This document shows positions 49,427-58,976 of a stretch of 64,000 bases of DNA, piece after piece. Positions within the stretch are counted from its first letter, which is position 1; each line of letters opens with the position of its first letter. Origin of the DNA: Alkalicoccus luteus (GTDB lineage Bacteria; Bacillota; Bacilli; Bacillales; Salisediminibacteriaceae). The stretch lies in contig NZ_JAATHJ010000006.1 in NCBI RefSeq assembly GCF_012034335.1, forward strand, positions 1 through 64,000, in the 5' to 3' direction. The notes beneath the pieces are model-generated. The model did not search any database and was not told the origin of the DNA. It saw only the letters and a program-made list of their open reading frames with translations. Made by a program: the position numbers and the translations under genes.

Positions 49427-49464
49427 AAAAAAACGAGCGGAAGGGAACGCGGTGTCCCTCCGCC
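49427..49464 (-). terminator. Terminator between the DUF1641 and MFS genes
   Basis: GCGG-A-GGGA/TCCC-T-CCGC-type stem (49436-49446 with 49454-49463) with seven T on the minus strand. The transporter is therefore expressed by read-through or its own promoter. Confidence 0.7.
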
Positions 49465-49478
49465 CGGTTCAGGCTCAT

Positions 49479-49970
49479 TTAGTTGCGCTCCTGATCCTTC
49501 GTTTCCTGGCCCATGCCTTCTAAAAAGCGCATCAAAATCGTCAGGGAACGATTGATCTGAGGATCCTTCAGCTTTTTGGCGAGATCGAAATAGCCCGTTT
49601 TTTCATCCGGATCCGGGTCTTCTGCAACCCGCTCGATGCCGTTGTTCAGCTTCAGCAGAAGCGGCTCGATTTTACGCATGTCAATCGTACCGAGCACGCC
49701 GACCATCAGCAGCATGTTGCGAAGCGCATTCGTGTTTTCATCTTTTGAAATCTCCTGAACGATGATCTCAAGCACTTTATCGCCCTCTGACACAAGACCG
49801 TTTGCGATCCGGGTGATGCCGTTTTTATGGAGGTTGTTCATCAGATCAATCGCACCGAGCACCGCTTCCTTGTTATCAGCGAGTGCCTGTTCCACTTCCT
49901 CCAGGTCTTTCTGACGCTGCGTTTCAGCTGAGAGCGGAGCAGGTTCAATGTCACGAATCGGTCTAGCCAT
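49479..49970 (-). CDS. DUF1641 protein (YrhD/YjgD-like)
   Basis: 163 residues, helical, with [32 protein letters not shown] and [15 protein letters not shown] typical of DUF1641. These proteins are always encoded next to a formate dehydrogenase alpha subunit in Bacilli and may be an accessory subunit. The start overlaps the fdh stop by eight bases, indicating coupling. Confidence 0.88.
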   Translation of the reverse strand: MARPIRDIEPAPLSAETQRQKDLEEVEQALADNKEAVLGAIDLMNNLHKNGITRIANGLVSEGDKVLEIIVQEISKDENTNALRNMLLMVGVLGTIDMRKIEPLLLKLNNGIERVAEDPDPDEKTGYFDLAKKLKDPQINRSLTILMRFLEGMGQETKDQERN

Positions 49971-52923
49971 TCGGTTTCGCCCCTTTCCTTCTCACTACAT
50001 CTCCAGGGAACACGTAATCTTTGCGCTGCCATTTTGCTTCAACATTGACCCCGATCTGCGGCTGAGGATTGCCGTAACGATGGTTCGTGCGCGGAAGCGG
50101 GCTCTCGCCCTTCGGCTTCAGCACGTCCATCTTGGCGGATAGCTCCTTATAGGCCGGCGTGTCGGTGTCTTTATCGGCGTAGCTGCTCGTCAGCTGGTTA
50201 ACAGCTGACGAGCCGGAGTCGTTCATCGGAAGGTACAGCTCCTTGCCCTGCACCCGGTCTGTTACGATACAGGATACCTTCACCTGGCCGTACGGAGAGG
50301 TCAGTTTGACAAACGAACCGTCTTCAATCCCTCGCTCCTCTGCAAGCTCCGGAGACACTTCAAGAAACGCGCCTGGCGTTTTACTCGTAATGCCTTCCGC
50401 TTTGTACGTCATGTTGCCTTCATGGAAGTGCTCCAGCAGTCGTCCGTTGTTGATGTGCAGATCATATTCCTCTCCAAAATCAAGCGGAACGGACCAGTCA
50501 ACCGGGAAGAGGCGGGCTTTACCATCCGGGAACGGGAACTCTTCCTTGAAGAGAAGCGGCGTATCGGTGCCGTCTTCGGCAACCGGCCACTGCAGGCTGT
50601 TGTAACCCTCGAGACGGTCATAGGAGACACCTGCAAAAAGTGGTGCAAGGGAAGCGGACTCCGCCATGATTTCAGAAGGATGCGAATAGTTCCAGTCTGC
50701 ACCCAGCTCATTTGCGAGTTCCATAATGATTTTCCAGTCCGGTTTCGAGTCCCCTAGCGGCTCCAGTACTTGATAAAGGCGCTGCACGCGGCGCTCTGTA
50801 TTCGTAAACGTACCTTCTTTTTCGAGGCTCGGGCTTGCCGGAAGCACGACGTCCGCAAATTCAGCTGTTTTGGATAAGAAGACGTCTTGTACAACAAAGA
50901 AATCAAGCTTCTCGAATGCTTCATGCACGTAGTTAATATTGGAGTCAACGATGCCCATGTCCTCGCCTTTCAGGTACATCGCTTTCAGTCTGCCGTCATG
51001 AACCGCCTCTACCATTTCATGGTTGTTCCAGCCGGCTTTTTCCGGAAGGGAGGTGCCCCAGCCCTCTTCATATTTGCGGCGGATTACGCTGTCTTCTACT
51101 GATTCATAGCCGGGGAATTTATCCGGCATGCTGCCGAAATCGCTGGCGCCCTGCACGTTGTTATGTCCGCGGAGAGGATACGTGCCGGCTCCCGGCTTCA
51201 TATAGTTTCCGGTGATCAGCATCAGATTGGAAATCGCCGTACTCGTGTCGCTGCCTCCGAGGTGCTGGGTGACGCCCATGGCCCAGAGAGAGCAGACCGT
51301 TTCCGCTTCGGCGATCATTTCAGCCGTCCGAATCAGCTCCTCGCGGCTGAGACCGGTATATTTCTCTGCATACTCAAGCGTGTACGTTTCGAGCGTTTCA
51401 CGGAATTCGTCAATGCCGTTGACATGCTTATCGATGAATGCTTTGTCTTCCATGTTGTGATCCAAAATGTATTTGGATACAGCAGAAAGCCAGACGAGGT
51501 CGGAGCCTGAGCGAGGATGCAGAAACAGATCCGCACGTTCGGCCATCTCGTGTCGGCGCAGGTCTGAGACGATAAGCTTTTGACCGTGAAGCTTCTGTGA
51601 GCTCTTCACCCGCGTGGCGAGTACAGGATGGGATTCGGCTGTATTGGAGCCGATCACGAGCACGAGATCCGCCTGCTGAATGTCGGTGATGCTGCCGGAA
51701 TCCCCGCCATAGCCGACGGTGCGGAATAATCCCTTCGTTGCCGGCGTCTGGCAGTAGCGGGAGCAGTTATCCACGTTGTTTGTTTTGAAAATACTGCGCG
51801 CGAGCTTCTGCATCAGGTAAGACTCTTCGTTTGTCGTTTTGGATGAACTAATGAAGGCAAGCGCATCGTTTCCGTGTTCTTTTTCGATCGAACGCAGGTT
51901 TTCGGCGATCAGCTTGTAGGCTTCCTCCCACGTTCCTTCTCTGAAGCGGGATCCTTCACGGATGAGAGGCTTCGTAACCCGCTCTTCGCTGTTCACGTAA
52001 TCCCAGCCAAATTTTCCTTTCACACACGTGGAAATCCCGTTTGCCGGGGCTTCCTCCTGCGGCTCCACCTTCAGAATGTCTCTTCCCTGCGTCCATACAT
52101 CAAATGAACATCCGACACCGCAATACGTACAGACGGTTTTCGTCTTTTTAATTTTAGCGTCGCGCATGGAAGCTTCCATGTCAGATATTGCAAGAATGGA
52201 GCCATAGCCGGTTTCAACATTTTTCGTCAGCTCGATCATCGGGCGAAGGGTTTTTTGATCCATCCCGGTCATATAGCCTGCTTTGCCTTCCATGCCTTTT
52301 TCCATCATCGCATTACACGGACAGACGGTCGAACAGTGGCCGCAGGAAACACAGGACGACTCATTGATGGCCACATCGTTATCCCAGATAACTCGCGGAC
52401 GGTCCCGTTCCCAGTCGATGCGGAGCGTTTCTGTCACCTGCACGTCTTGGCATGCTTCGACGCAGCGGCCGCATAAAATACACTGATCCGGGTCATAGCG
52501 GTAATAAGGGTGAGAATTGTCTTTTGGTTCCGGCTTCGGTTCAAACGGGATAGTCTGATGCTCGATCTTCATGTCCTTAACGGCATTATGGACTTCGCAG
52601 TTACCGTTGTTATAGTCGCACACTGTGCAGTACAGCTCATGGTTATGTAGAATGCGGTCCATTGCAATGACTTGGGCATCCTTCACATCCTGCTGAACCG
52701 TATCGATCCGGGAACCTTTCTTTACTTTCGTGTCACAGGAGCGGACGAGCTCGCCGTCGACCTCCACGATACAGGCATCGCACGTTTTAATCGGGCCGAG
52801 CGCTTCATGGTAGCAGACCTGGGGGACTTCCACTCCGCGTTCATTCAAATGCTGCAGCACCGTCTGTTCTTCAGAAGCCTGATGGAGCTTTCCGTTCACT
52901 TGTACACTGACTTGCTTCGACAA
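49963..52923 (-). CDS. Formate dehydrogenase alpha subunit (YrhE/YjgC type)
   Basis: 986 residues from TTG 52923; GGGAGG lies eight bases upstream on the minus strand, and the length equals the B. subtilis paralogues. Domain order: a 2Fe-2S ferredoxin ([15 protein letters not shown]), a His/Cys cluster site ([11 protein letters not shown]), two 4Fe-4S motifs ([24 protein letters not shown]), the molybdopterin domain with CTYCGVGC, the active-site region [11 protein letters not shown] in which Cys replaces selenocysteine, and the C-terminal MopB_CT domain. It oxidises formate to CO2, passing electrons to NAD or another carrier. No formate channel or cofactor-insertion gene is nearby. Confidence 0.94.
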   Translation of the reverse strand: MSKQVSVQVNGKLHQASEEQTVLQHLNERGVEVPQVCYHEALGPIKTCDACIVEVDGELVRSCDTKVKKGSRIDTVQQDVKDAQVIAMDRILHNHELYCTVCDYNNGNCEVHNAVKDMKIEHQTIPFEPKPEPKDNSHPYYRYDPDQCILCGRCVEACQDVQVTETLRIDWERDRPRVIWDNDVAINESSCVSCGHCSTVCPCNAMMEKGMEGKAGYMTGMDQKTLRPMIELTKNVETGYGSILAISDMEASMRDAKIKKTKTVCTYCGVGCSFDVWTQGRDILKVEPQEEAPANGISTCVKGKFGWDYVNSEERVTKPLIREGSRFREGTWEEAYKLIAENLRSIEKEHGNDALAFISSSKTTNEESYLMQKLARSIFKTNNVDNCSRYCQTPATKGLFRTVGYGGDSGSITDIQQADLVLVIGSNTAESHPVLATRVKSSQKLHGQKLIVSDLRRHEMAERADLFLHPRSGSDLVWLSAVSKYILDHNMEDKAFIDKHVNGIDEFRETLETYTLEYAEKYTGLSREELIRTAEMIAEAETVCSLWAMGVTQHLGGSDTSTAISNLMLITGNYMKPGAGTYPLRGHNNVQGASDFGSMPDKFPGYESVEDSVIRRKYEEGWGTSLPEKAGWNNHEMVEAVHDGRLKAMYLKGEDMGIVDSNINYVHEAFEKLDFFVVQDVFLSKTAEFADVVLPASPSLEKEGTFTNTERRVQRLYQVLEPLGDSKPDWKIIMELANELGADWNYSHPSEIMAESASLAPLFAGVSYDRLEGYNSLQWPVAEDGTDTPLLFKEEFPFPDGKARLFPVDWSVPLDFGEEYDLHINNGRLLEHFHEGNMTYKAEGITSKTPGAFLEVSPELAEERGIEDGSFVKLTSPYGQVKVSCIVTDRVQGKELYLPMNDSGSSAVNQLTSSYADKDTDTPAYKELSAKMDVLKPKGESPLPRTNHRYGNPQPQIGVNVEAKWQRKDYVFPGDVVRRKGAKPNG

Positions 52924-53111
52924 TGCAGATTCCTCCCTTAAAATAAAATTGTATGAAATTTTCAGATACTTACACTTTTCCCCAGTCAGCGCTTTCAGGA
53001 AACCTGTTTCTTTGAATAATATAATTCTATGATAATAGGTCATTAGATGACGTTTCGGAAATCGAAATCCTGTGTATAGGATGACAACGATTTTTGAGAG
53101 GAGAGAGATAC

Positions 53112-53558
53112 ATGAAGGATCAGAAAAAAATGCATATCGGGAGTTTCCTGCTCGGGTTCGGATTTCTGGGGGCACTGGACGGGATCGTTTTTCATCAGCT
53201 TCTGCAGTGGCACAGCGTCATTCACGATGCGCCGACAAACGTTCAGATTATCAGTGACGGGGTGTTTCATTTCGCTGTAACGCTGACGATCATGGCAGGA
53301 GCTTTGCTGCTCTGGCTGAGCGGTAAACCGCAGGAACCAAAACGTGCGTGGATGTCTGCGGGCGGTTTATTCCTGATCGGAGGAGGCCTGTTTAATCTGG
53401 TGGAAGGGATCATCAATCATCATATCCTTCAGATTCACCGGGTGCATCCGGAAGCTGAAAACCCGCTTTTGTTCGACCTGGCTTTTCTGGCAAGCGGGGT
53501 CATCCTGCTCGGAGCAGGCTTCCTGCTTCGAAAGAAGGTGAAGCAGCGTGACCTATAA
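53112..53558 (+). CDS. DUF2243 membrane protein
   Basis: 148 residues from ATG 53112 (GAGAGGAGAGAG upstream). Four hydrophobic helices. The family signature [16 protein letters not shown] and the repeated [20 protein letters not shown] contain conserved His residues that may bind metal or haem. Function unknown. It overlaps the next gene by 11 bases. Confidence 0.85.
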   Translation: MKDQKKMHIGSFLLGFGFLGALDGIVFHQLLQWHSVIHDAPTNVQIISDGVFHFAVTLTIMAGALLLWLSGKPQEPKRAWMSAGGLFLIGGGLFNLVEGIINHHILQIHRVHPEAENPLLFDLAFLASGVILLGAGFLLRKKVKQRDL

Positions 53559-53964
53559 AATCGTCAGCTTCTTTATTATTTTTGGTACGGCGGGACTTAT
53601 GCTGTATGGGCATACGGCTAACAGCCATTTCATCAGCCACCTGACAGAAAATCATAGCCACAGGGCGGTGGAAGCGGAAGAACCAGTGCCGGAACTCATA
53701 ATCCGTCTGGAGGAAACGGAAGGCGGTTACCTGCTTCATGAGGAAACCGAGCACTTTCGCTTTACGAGAGATGAAGCGGTGACACCCGGAGGACACGGGC
53801 ACCTTTACGTGAATGGCGAACGGGAAGCGAGAGTTTATGCCTTTCCGTATGCTCTCGGTGAGCTTGACCCTGGAACCGAAATCACGCTTGTTCTGGCTGA
53901 TCACGAGCATCGCATCCTGACAACCGGCGGATACGATATCAGCAGTAATGCCACGATTAAATAG
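53548..53964 (+). CDS. Membrane-anchored His-rich protein coupled to DUF2243
   Basis: 138 residues from GTG 53548, inside the DUF2243 gene. It has one N-terminal membrane segment (IVSFFIIFGTAGLMLYGH), a His-rich linker (HFISHLTENHSHR), then a beta domain containing GGHGHLYVNGEREARVYAFPYALGELDPGTE. That G-x-G/A-H-x-x-L-Y-V-N-G motif occurs in small extracytoplasmic proteins found with DUF2243. A copper or other metal role is an inference from the His residues. Confidence 0.7.
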   Translation: MTYKIVSFFIIFGTAGLMLYGHTANSHFISHLTENHSHRAVEAEEPVPELIIRLEETEGGYLLHEETEHFRFTRDEAVTPGGHGHLYVNGEREARVYAFPYALGELDPGTEITLVLADHEHRILTTGGYDISSNATIK

Positions 53965-54032
53965 TTCCCTGACGATAAGGTGTTTTAACGAATAATCGGA
54001 CGCAGCAAGAACGGAAAAGCTCTATAAAATGC

Positions 54033-54060
54033 AAAAAAGAAGCCGCATCGGGGCGGCTTC
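54033..54060 (-). terminator. Terminator of the ssbB operon
   Basis: GAAGCCGC (54039-54046) pairs with GCGGCTTC (54053-54060), and TTTTTT on the minus strand. Confidence 0.88.
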
Positions 54061-54098
54061 TTCTGTTTCCTGCGAACGGGTGAGAGGCAGGATGTGTA

Positions 54099-54341
54099 TC
54101 AGCTTCTGTCCGAGCTTTGCAGAATCGAGCGGAGCAGAACGTCGTCTGAGTTGACGTTTTCCATATGATGAGAATCGACGAGCCCTTTCATTTCCGCCAT
54201 GCTGTCATGAAGATGGCGGATGGCATCAGACTGATGATCAAGCTGCTCGGTTATGAGCTCCATATCGTCTTTGGATGAGAGCAGGTTTTCGAGACGGGAC
54301 AGCCGGCGGATAATTACTTTCAGCAGCTCCAGCTCTGTCAC
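54099..54341 (-). CDS. Small coiled-coil protein downstream of ssbB
   Basis: 80 residues, helical (ELLKVIIRRLSRLENLLSSK, QLDHQSDAIRHLHDSMAEMKGLV). It begins six bases after the ssbB stop and is surely co-transcribed. No family is recognised. Confidence 0.65.
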   Translation of the reverse strand: MTELELLKVIIRRLSRLENLLSSKDDMELITEQLDHQSDAIRHLHDSMAEMKGLVDSHHMENVNSDDVLLRSILQSSDRS

Positions 54342-54347
54342 GTCCGG

Positions 54348-54743
54348 TCACACCCCTGTCTGTTCCTGAACGGATTCTTCAGATGAGTCATCTATCGTCG
54401 TTTCCTCATAAGACCCGTCCAGCTTATTCAGCTTTAAAAACGTGACTGTGTCAGCGATAACGTCAGGCACCCAGACCTGCTTTTCGTCATTTACGACGAG
54501 CTGGCGCATCTGAATACGGCCTTTTACAGACAAAAGGGAGCCGGTGCCGCAGTAATCTGCAACACGATCAGCGAGCTTGTTCCAGCAGGCGATCTGTACA
54601 AAATCTGTGTCATAGCTGCCTTTGCTGTTGCGAAAAGAACGTCTCACGGCAAGCGTAAAGCGTGTCAGCGAAGCACCGTTGGCGGTCGTTGTATGATGAG
54701 GCGTTTTGGCCACTCTTCCGATAAAAATAAATTGATTCAGCAT
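54348..54743 (-). CDS. ssbB: Single-stranded DNA-binding protein SsbB (competence-type)
   Basis: 131 residues. The OB fold starts MLNQFIFIGRVAKTP and contains RFTLAVRRSFRN, TDFVQIACWNKLADRVADYCGTGSLLSVKGRIQ. It lacks the long Gly-rich linker and the acidic DDxPF tip of the essential SsbA, which fits the shorter SsbB/YwpH used for protecting incoming transforming DNA. GGAGCG precedes the ATG. No clear ComK box (AAAA-N5-TTTT pairs) was found upstream. Confidence 0.88.
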   Translation of the reverse strand: MLNQFIFIGRVAKTPHHTTTANGASLTRFTLAVRRSFRNSKGSYDTDFVQIACWNKLADRVADYCGTGSLLSVKGRIQMRQLVVNDEKQVWVPDVIADTVTFLKLNKLDGSYEETTIDDSSEESVQEQTGV

Positions 54744-55101
54744 AATAGTCGCTCCTTTAACTTGGTTGGTGTAGTGGGATAGGATGTTGGATTGTAAACT
54801 GCGATGTACGACTGCCCTCCTTTATGAATGAGTTGTAAATACTTCTTGTTTCACCATAATGAATACTGAATCAGAAGTAAAATAATGGATCAAAATACGT
54901 GCTAAAATAATAATATGACAAATGAAAGAGATAAAAATGAGTCTAAAGAACTAAAAATGAGAACGCTTTCTGAAAAGTAAATCTACTCCGGAAAGATGAT
55001 GAAATTATCTGACAAATAGCATTGACGAAGCAGAGGCGGGTTGATATATTGTAGGTGACGGAGCAGCCGCTCACTTTTTACGAAGGGAATGGGATCATTC
55101 T
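54744..55101. other. Divergent ssbB-csp intergenic region with SigA promoter of the cold-shock gene
   Basis: 358 bases, strongly AT-rich in the middle. TTGACG (55022-55027), 17 bases, TATATT (55045-55050) is a good promoter for the cold-shock gene. Similar CTAAAAATGA/ATAAAAATGA segments occur 20 bp apart at 54931-54960 but do not extend into a regular array. No gene was seen. Confidence 0.7.
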
Positions 55102-55299
55102 ATGCTCGGAAAAGTAAAATGGTTTAACGCAGAAAAAGGATTCGGATTTATTGAAGTGGAAGGGTCGGAGGACGTGTTCGTTCATTATTCGGCCATCGAT
55201 GAAGAAGGATATAAATCGCTGGATGAGGGCCAGGAAGTCGAATTCGACATCGTCGAAGGAGCAAGGGGACCGCAGGCATCCAACGTTGTGAAAAAATAA
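55102..55299 (+). CDS. Cold shock protein (CspB/CspC family)
   Basis: 65 residues, full canonical [24 protein letters not shown] with RNP1 KGFGFIEV and RNP2 VFVHYSAI. A nucleic-acid chaperone. It lacks the usual long cold-box leader; the promoter is only about 50 bases upstream. GGGAATGGG lies before the ATG. Confidence 0.96.
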   Translation: MLGKVKWFNAEKGFGFIEVEGSEDVFVHYSAIDEEGYKSLDEGQEVEFDIVEGARGPQASNVVKK

Positions 55300-55314
55300 C
55301 CGTATATAAGCAGA

Positions 55315-55348
55315 CGTCCCGTACAGCTTTTTAGACGGGGCGTTTTTT
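55315..55348 (+). terminator. Terminator of the cold-shock gene
   Basis: CGTCCCGT pairs with ACGGGGCG (55315-55322, 55335-55342), then TTTTTT. Confidence 0.88.
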
Positions 55349-55430
55349 ACCAGCTGAACCTGCGGAAAGGAGGGCGGATCCGCTTCGGCGCCCAGCAGGT
55401 TTTTGTTAATTATTTATGAAGAAAATGAAT

Positions 55431-55457
55431 GTTTCAGCAGGAGAAGCGTGAGGGTAC
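55431..55457 (+). promoter_or_regulatory. SigB-like promoter of hpf
   Basis: GTTTCA (55431-55436), 15 bases, GGGTAC (55452-55457), close to the SigB consensus GTTTAA/GGGTAT. B. subtilis yvyD (hpf) is SigB-controlled, which supports the call. Confidence 0.6.
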
Positions 55458-55497
55458 AGCGAATAATGTACGTATAACCGAAAGGAGTTGTTAGCTT

Positions 55498-56052
55498 ATG
55501 AATTTTAATATTCGTGGCGAGAACCTGGAGATTACGGATGCGCTGAGAGACCACGTGGAGAAAAAAGTCAGCAAACTGGAGCGCTATTTCGATACAACAC
55601 CTTCATCTGACGTTCACGTGAAGATGAGTGTCCTTAATCAGGAGCAAAAAGTGGAGATTACGATCCCAATGCCGAAGCTCCTCCTTCGGGCGGAGGAAAA
55701 GCATGCAGATATGTATGCTGCCGTCGATCTCGTAATTGAGAAGCTTGAGCGGCAGATCCGCAAGCATAAAACGAAAGTAAATCGTAAATACCGCAACGGC
55801 GATGACAGCCTGAAGTTCATGTTCAAAAATGAACTCGAGCCGCTTGCGGATGAAGAATTCCCGGACGACGATTTTGAAATCGTCCGTACGAAGCGTTTTG
55901 ACCTGAAGCCAATGGATGCAGAAGAAGCTATTCTGCAGATGGACATGCTCGGTCACAGCTTCTTCGTGTTCTCCAACTCGGTTAACGGAGATACGAACGT
56001 CGTGTACAGAAGACGTGACGGACGCTACGGGCTGATCGAACCGGAATCCTGA
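55498..56052 (+). CDS. hpf: Ribosome hibernation promoting factor, long form
   Basis: 184 residues. The N-terminal RaiA/HPF domain (MNFNIRGENLEITDALRDHVEKK, RAEEKHADMYAAVDLVIEKLERQ) binds the 30S decoding site. The C-terminal domain (KRFDLKPMDAEEAILQMDMLGHSFFVFSN...YRRRDGRYGLIEP) dimerises ribosomes into 100S particles. AAAGGAG lies before the ATG. It occupies its normal place upstream of secA, although ptsG-glcT are inserted between. Confidence 0.96.
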   Translation: MNFNIRGENLEITDALRDHVEKKVSKLERYFDTTPSSDVHVKMSVLNQEQKVEITIPMPKLLLRAEEKHADMYAAVDLVIEKLERQIRKHKTKVNRKYRNGDDSLKFMFKNELEPLADEEFPDDDFEIVRTKRFDLKPMDAEEAILQMDMLGHSFFVFSNSVNGDTNVVYRRRDGRYGLIEPES

Positions 56053-56081
56053 TCCCGGCTGTACCTGAATAACAAACGAAT

Positions 56082-56119
56082 GAAGCTGCCTCTCAGCGGG
56101 GGCAGCTTCTTTGCTTTTT
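56082..56119 (+). terminator. Terminator of hpf
   Basis: GAAGCTGCC pairs with GGCAGCTTC (56082-56090, 56101-56109 region), then CTTTGCTTTTT. Confidence 0.85.
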
Positions 56120-56205
56120 CATACGCCGTTCACGCGCGCCGTATCTTTTTGGACAGCCTTTCATAGTAATAAAGCCGGCGATCCTCTGTAAGAGAGGACC
56201 TCCCA

Positions 56206-56728
56206 GACTGTTGAAAAAGTCTTTCAATTTACATGTTTATTTGTTTGGTTGTATTTCCTCTCTGCTTACCGAGCCTGCCGTGGGCTTGTCTTCAGCTATT
56301 TCTCAGGGTGCCCCCTGAGAAAGGATCTTCAGACTGCGCGGATTCCACAGGCGTCTCCGCCGGACACATCAAGGAAACGACTCTGCTTGTGGAGAACAAC
56401 GGCACACAGATAGACGTGACTGCTTTTTTACGTTTATCAAGATTTCTAGAAAGTACGGACACCCCCTATTCAACATCGAAACGTTTCATCGGGAAGGTTC
56501 TATCCTGAAAGGAAGCCGATCGTGCAGTCCTATCCAAGTACGTGAAACGCACTGCAAACTGCCGGCATCGAAGGAGCTCGACTCCTGGAGGATCAGAACG
56601 AGGCGAAGATCCAGCGCTTCCGACAGCAGGAGGAAGCGGTTAGCTGAGGCCGTTCCCTCCGGAAAGCGAGTGTCCGCAGATACAGGCAGATGCAACGTTA
56701 TTCACCTAAAATGACTTTATCAACACTT
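56206..56728. mobile_element. Possible IS/MITE remnant with terminal inverted repeats
   Basis: The left end GACTGTTGAAAAAGTCTTT (56206-56224) and the right end, read in reverse complement from 56730, AAGTGTTGATAAAGTCAT, share TGTTGAWAAAGTCWT. The ~520 bp between hold no intact transposase; a 91-codon frame (56233-56508) has no ribosome-binding site. Inside are the hairpin TCTCAGGG/CCCTGAGA (56291-56310) and dispersed repeat copy 3. The 15-base sequence AAGCCGGCGATCCTC occurs both at 56172-56186 and directly after the right end (56731-56745). This may be a decayed insertion in the hpf-ptsG gap. Confidence 0.45.
56566..56668 (+). repeat. Dispersed intergenic repeat, copy 3
   Basis: Contains TGGAGGATCAGAACG, GGCGAAGATCCAGCGCTTCC, GCAGGAGGAAGCGGTTAGCT and GAGGCCGTTCCCTCCGGAAA. 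It is closest to copy 2. It lies within the IS-like interval. Confidence 0.8.
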
Positions 56729-56730
56729 TG

Positions 56731-56770
56731 AAGCCGGCGATCCTCCGCAACAGAGAATCACCGGCTTTTA
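56731..56770. terminator. Hairpin at the ptsG 3' end
   Basis: AAGCCGGCGATC pairs with GATTCACCGGCTT-like GAATCACCGGCTTTT across CTCCGCAACAG. TTTT follows on the plus strand. It probably terminates ptsG on the minus strand as well. Confidence 0.65.
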
Positions 56771-56772
56771 GA

Positions 56773-58800
56773 TTAATCGATGCGAATGGCGTCTGTATCG
56801 CCGCGTTTAACCGAGCCTTCACGCAGGATGAAAATGCGCTGTTTCTCGCTTAAATTCGTGAAAATAACCGGTGTAATGGAAGCTTTGGCTTCCTTGCGCA
56901 CCTTATCCAGATCAAAGCGGATCAGCTCATCGCCGACGCGGACGGTGTCACCCTGCTCCACGAATGCTTCAAAACCTTCGCCTTTCATATTGACGGTATC
57001 AATACCGATATGAATCAGGATTTCTGTACCATCTTCAGCTTCGAGGCCGACAGCGTGCTTCGTATGGAACAGCTGCACGACTTTCCCGTCAACCGGGGAG
57101 ACGACCGTGCCATCAGCTGGTTCAATCGCGAAACCGTCGCCCATCATTTTTTCAGCGAACATGTCATCCGGAACTTCTTCGAGCTTTTTCAGTTCACCGT
57201 TCAGCGGCAGTGCAACGGCAGCGCTGGACAGAACAGGTCCGCTGGAAGCTTCCGGAGCTGAATCCGGTTCAGCAGGTGTTTTGCCGCTGATGATATCTTC
57301 CATCTGACTCTTGATCGTCTCTGAGCGAGGTCCGAAAATCGCCTGAATGTTTTTGTCAACTTGCATGACGCCGGATGCACCAAGGTTTTTCAGCTCATTT
57401 TTATCAACTTGATCCACGTCTTTAACGGTGATGCGCAGACGGGTGATGCAGGCGTCCAGGTGAGACAAGTTCTCTTTGCCGCCAAATGCCTTCAATACAG
57501 AGTAAGGAAGCTCGCTGACGGAACCGGACTTTTTCGAGTCACCGTTGTCCATGTTTTTCTCACGGCCCGGCGTCATCAGGTTAAACTTCTTGATCATGAA
57601 GGTGAACAGGAAGTAATAGATGACGGCAAATACGAGACCGACGATAATCACGATCCACCAGGGCTCACGGCCCGGCACGACGCCGAACAGGAAGAAGTCG
57701 ATTGCTCCTCCGGAGAAGGTGTAGCCCATATTGATGTTCAGCCAGTAAAGAATCACAAACGATATCCCGTCAAGCACCGCATGGATAAAGAAAAGCAGCG
57801 GGCTTAGAAACAGGAACGAAAATTCAATCGGTTCTGTAATCCCGGTTAAAAAGGAAGTCAGAGCAGCTGAACCGAGCAGGCCGCCGACAACTTTCTTGTT
57901 TTCCGGACGCGCCTGGTGGTACATCGCAAGTGCCGCAGCAGGCAGGCCGAACATCATAATCGGAAATTCCCCGGCCATAAAGTGTCCGGCAGTAAGTTCT
58001 GTCTGATCCTGAAGCTGCGCAAAGAAAATGTTCATATCACCGCGGACGACGTTGCCTGCGGCGTTCGTGTACTGTCCGAATTCAAACCAGAACGGCGCAT
58101 GGAAAATGTGATGCAGACCGAACGGAATGAGCAGACGCTTTATGAAGCCGAAGAAAAAGACGGCGACCGTCATTGCTTCTTCCATTAAAAACTGCGAAGC
58201 CGAGTTCATCCCTTCCTGAATCGGCGGCCAAATAAAGAACAATGCGATCCCGACAAAGAATGAAGCAAATGCGGTTACAATCGGAACGAATCGCTTGCCG
58301 GCAAAGAAGCCGAGAAACGCGGGCAGTTCGATCGTGTAGTAGCGGTTATAAGCCCAGGCAGCAAGAGCACCCATGATAATACCGCCGAACACCCCGGTCT
58401 GCAGCGTCGGAATACCGAGTACGAGCGCGTGTGCCGGGTCTTCTGACTGCAGGACGCCTTCAACAGTCAGACCGCCCATGACGCCCATCGTCACGTTCAT
58501 CACAAGGAAACCGACGAGAGCAGCGAGAGCGGCTACACCGGCCCCGTTGGCGAGACCGACGGCGACCCCGAGCGCAAAGATTAAGGCGAGGTTGTCAAAA
58601 ACGATTCCGCCGGCATTTTCCATCATCGTTGCAAGACTGATGAAAAAATCGCTCTCCAGAAACGGCATCAGGCTGATCATGTTCGGATTGCGCATCGCGT
58701 TACCGAACGCCAGCAGCAGACCTGCGGCCGGAAGAATGGCAACCGGCAGCATAAGCGATTTACCGATTCGCTGCAGCTGGCCAAAAAAACGTTTAAACAT
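56773..58800 (-). CDS. ptsG: Glucose-specific PTS permease EIICBA (PtsG)
   Basis: 675 residues from ATG 58800 (CAGGAGGT upstream). Domain order IIC-IIB-IIA: about ten membrane segments to residue ~400 with GITEPIEFSFLFLSPLLF; IIB with the phosphorylated Cys in LDACITRLRI; IIA with VSPVDGKVVQL and the phosphorylated His in EILIHIGIDTV. It imports and phosphorylates glucose. It is controlled by the upstream glcT gene and a leader terminator. ptsH and ptsI are not adjacent. Confidence 0.95.
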   Translation of the reverse strand: MFKRFFGQLQRIGKSLMLPVAILPAAGLLLAFGNAMRNPNMISLMPFLESDFFISLATMMENAGGIVFDNLALIFALGVAVGLANGAGVAALAALVGFLVMNVTMGVMGGLTVEGVLQSEDPAHALVLGIPTLQTGVFGGIIMGALAAWAYNRYYTIELPAFLGFFAGKRFVPIVTAFASFFVGIALFFIWPPIQEGMNSASQFLMEEAMTVAVFFFGFIKRLLIPFGLHHIFHAPFWFEFGQYTNAAGNVVRGDMNIFFAQLQDQTELTAGHFMAGEFPIMMFGLPAAALAMYHQARPENKKVVGGLLGSAALTSFLTGITEPIEFSFLFLSPLLFFIHAVLDGISFVILYWLNINMGYTFSGGAIDFFLFGVVPGREPWWIVIIVGLVFAVIYYFLFTFMIKKFNLMTPGREKNMDNGDSKKSGSVSELPYSVLKAFGGKENLSHLDACITRLRITVKDVDQVDKNELKNLGASGVMQVDKNIQAIFGPRSETIKSQMEDIISGKTPAEPDSAPEASSGPVLSSAAVALPLNGELKKLEEVPDDMFAEKMMGDGFAIEPADGTVVSPVDGKVVQLFHTKHAVGLEAEDGTEILIHIGIDTVNMKGEGFEAFVEQGDTVRVGDELIRFDLDKVRKEAKASITPVIFTNLSEKQRIFILREGSVKRGDTDAIRID

Positions 58801-58862
58801 AGCAGAATACCTCCTGAAAAAAGAATAATAAACCATAGAAAGCATGCAGCTGAACGCAAAAA

Positions 58863-58961
58863 AGGCATGAGAAAAAAGGAACCGAACCCCCGCCAGAAGA
58901 TAGTCCTCTCCTGTCGACGTGTTTCAGTCGTCCTTTTCTCTCATGCCTGCATCACCAGTAA
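58863..58961 (-). promoter_or_regulatory. GlcT-dependent antiterminator (RAT) and terminator in the ptsG leader
   Basis: On the minus strand a sequence TTACTGGTGATGCAGGCATGAG (58941-58961 region) begins the RAT. The 18-base arm AGGCATGAGAGAAAAGGA (58931-58948) pairs with the complementary arm at 58863-58880, followed by TTTTTTG, a strong terminator. The overlap of RAT and terminator matches B. subtilis ptsG, where GlcT binding prevents termination when glucose is present. Confidence 0.88.
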
Positions 58962-58976
58962 CACGGAAAAAGCCGA

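Noticed and set aside
54744-54880. ComK boxes upstream of ssbB
   Set aside because: No pair of AAAA-N5-TTTT motifs at suitable spacing was found.
54871-54960. Third copy of the 21-bp array upstream of the cold-shock gene
   Set aside because: Only two similar segments 20 bp apart; other A-rich motifs are irregularly spaced (12, 13 and 29 bp).
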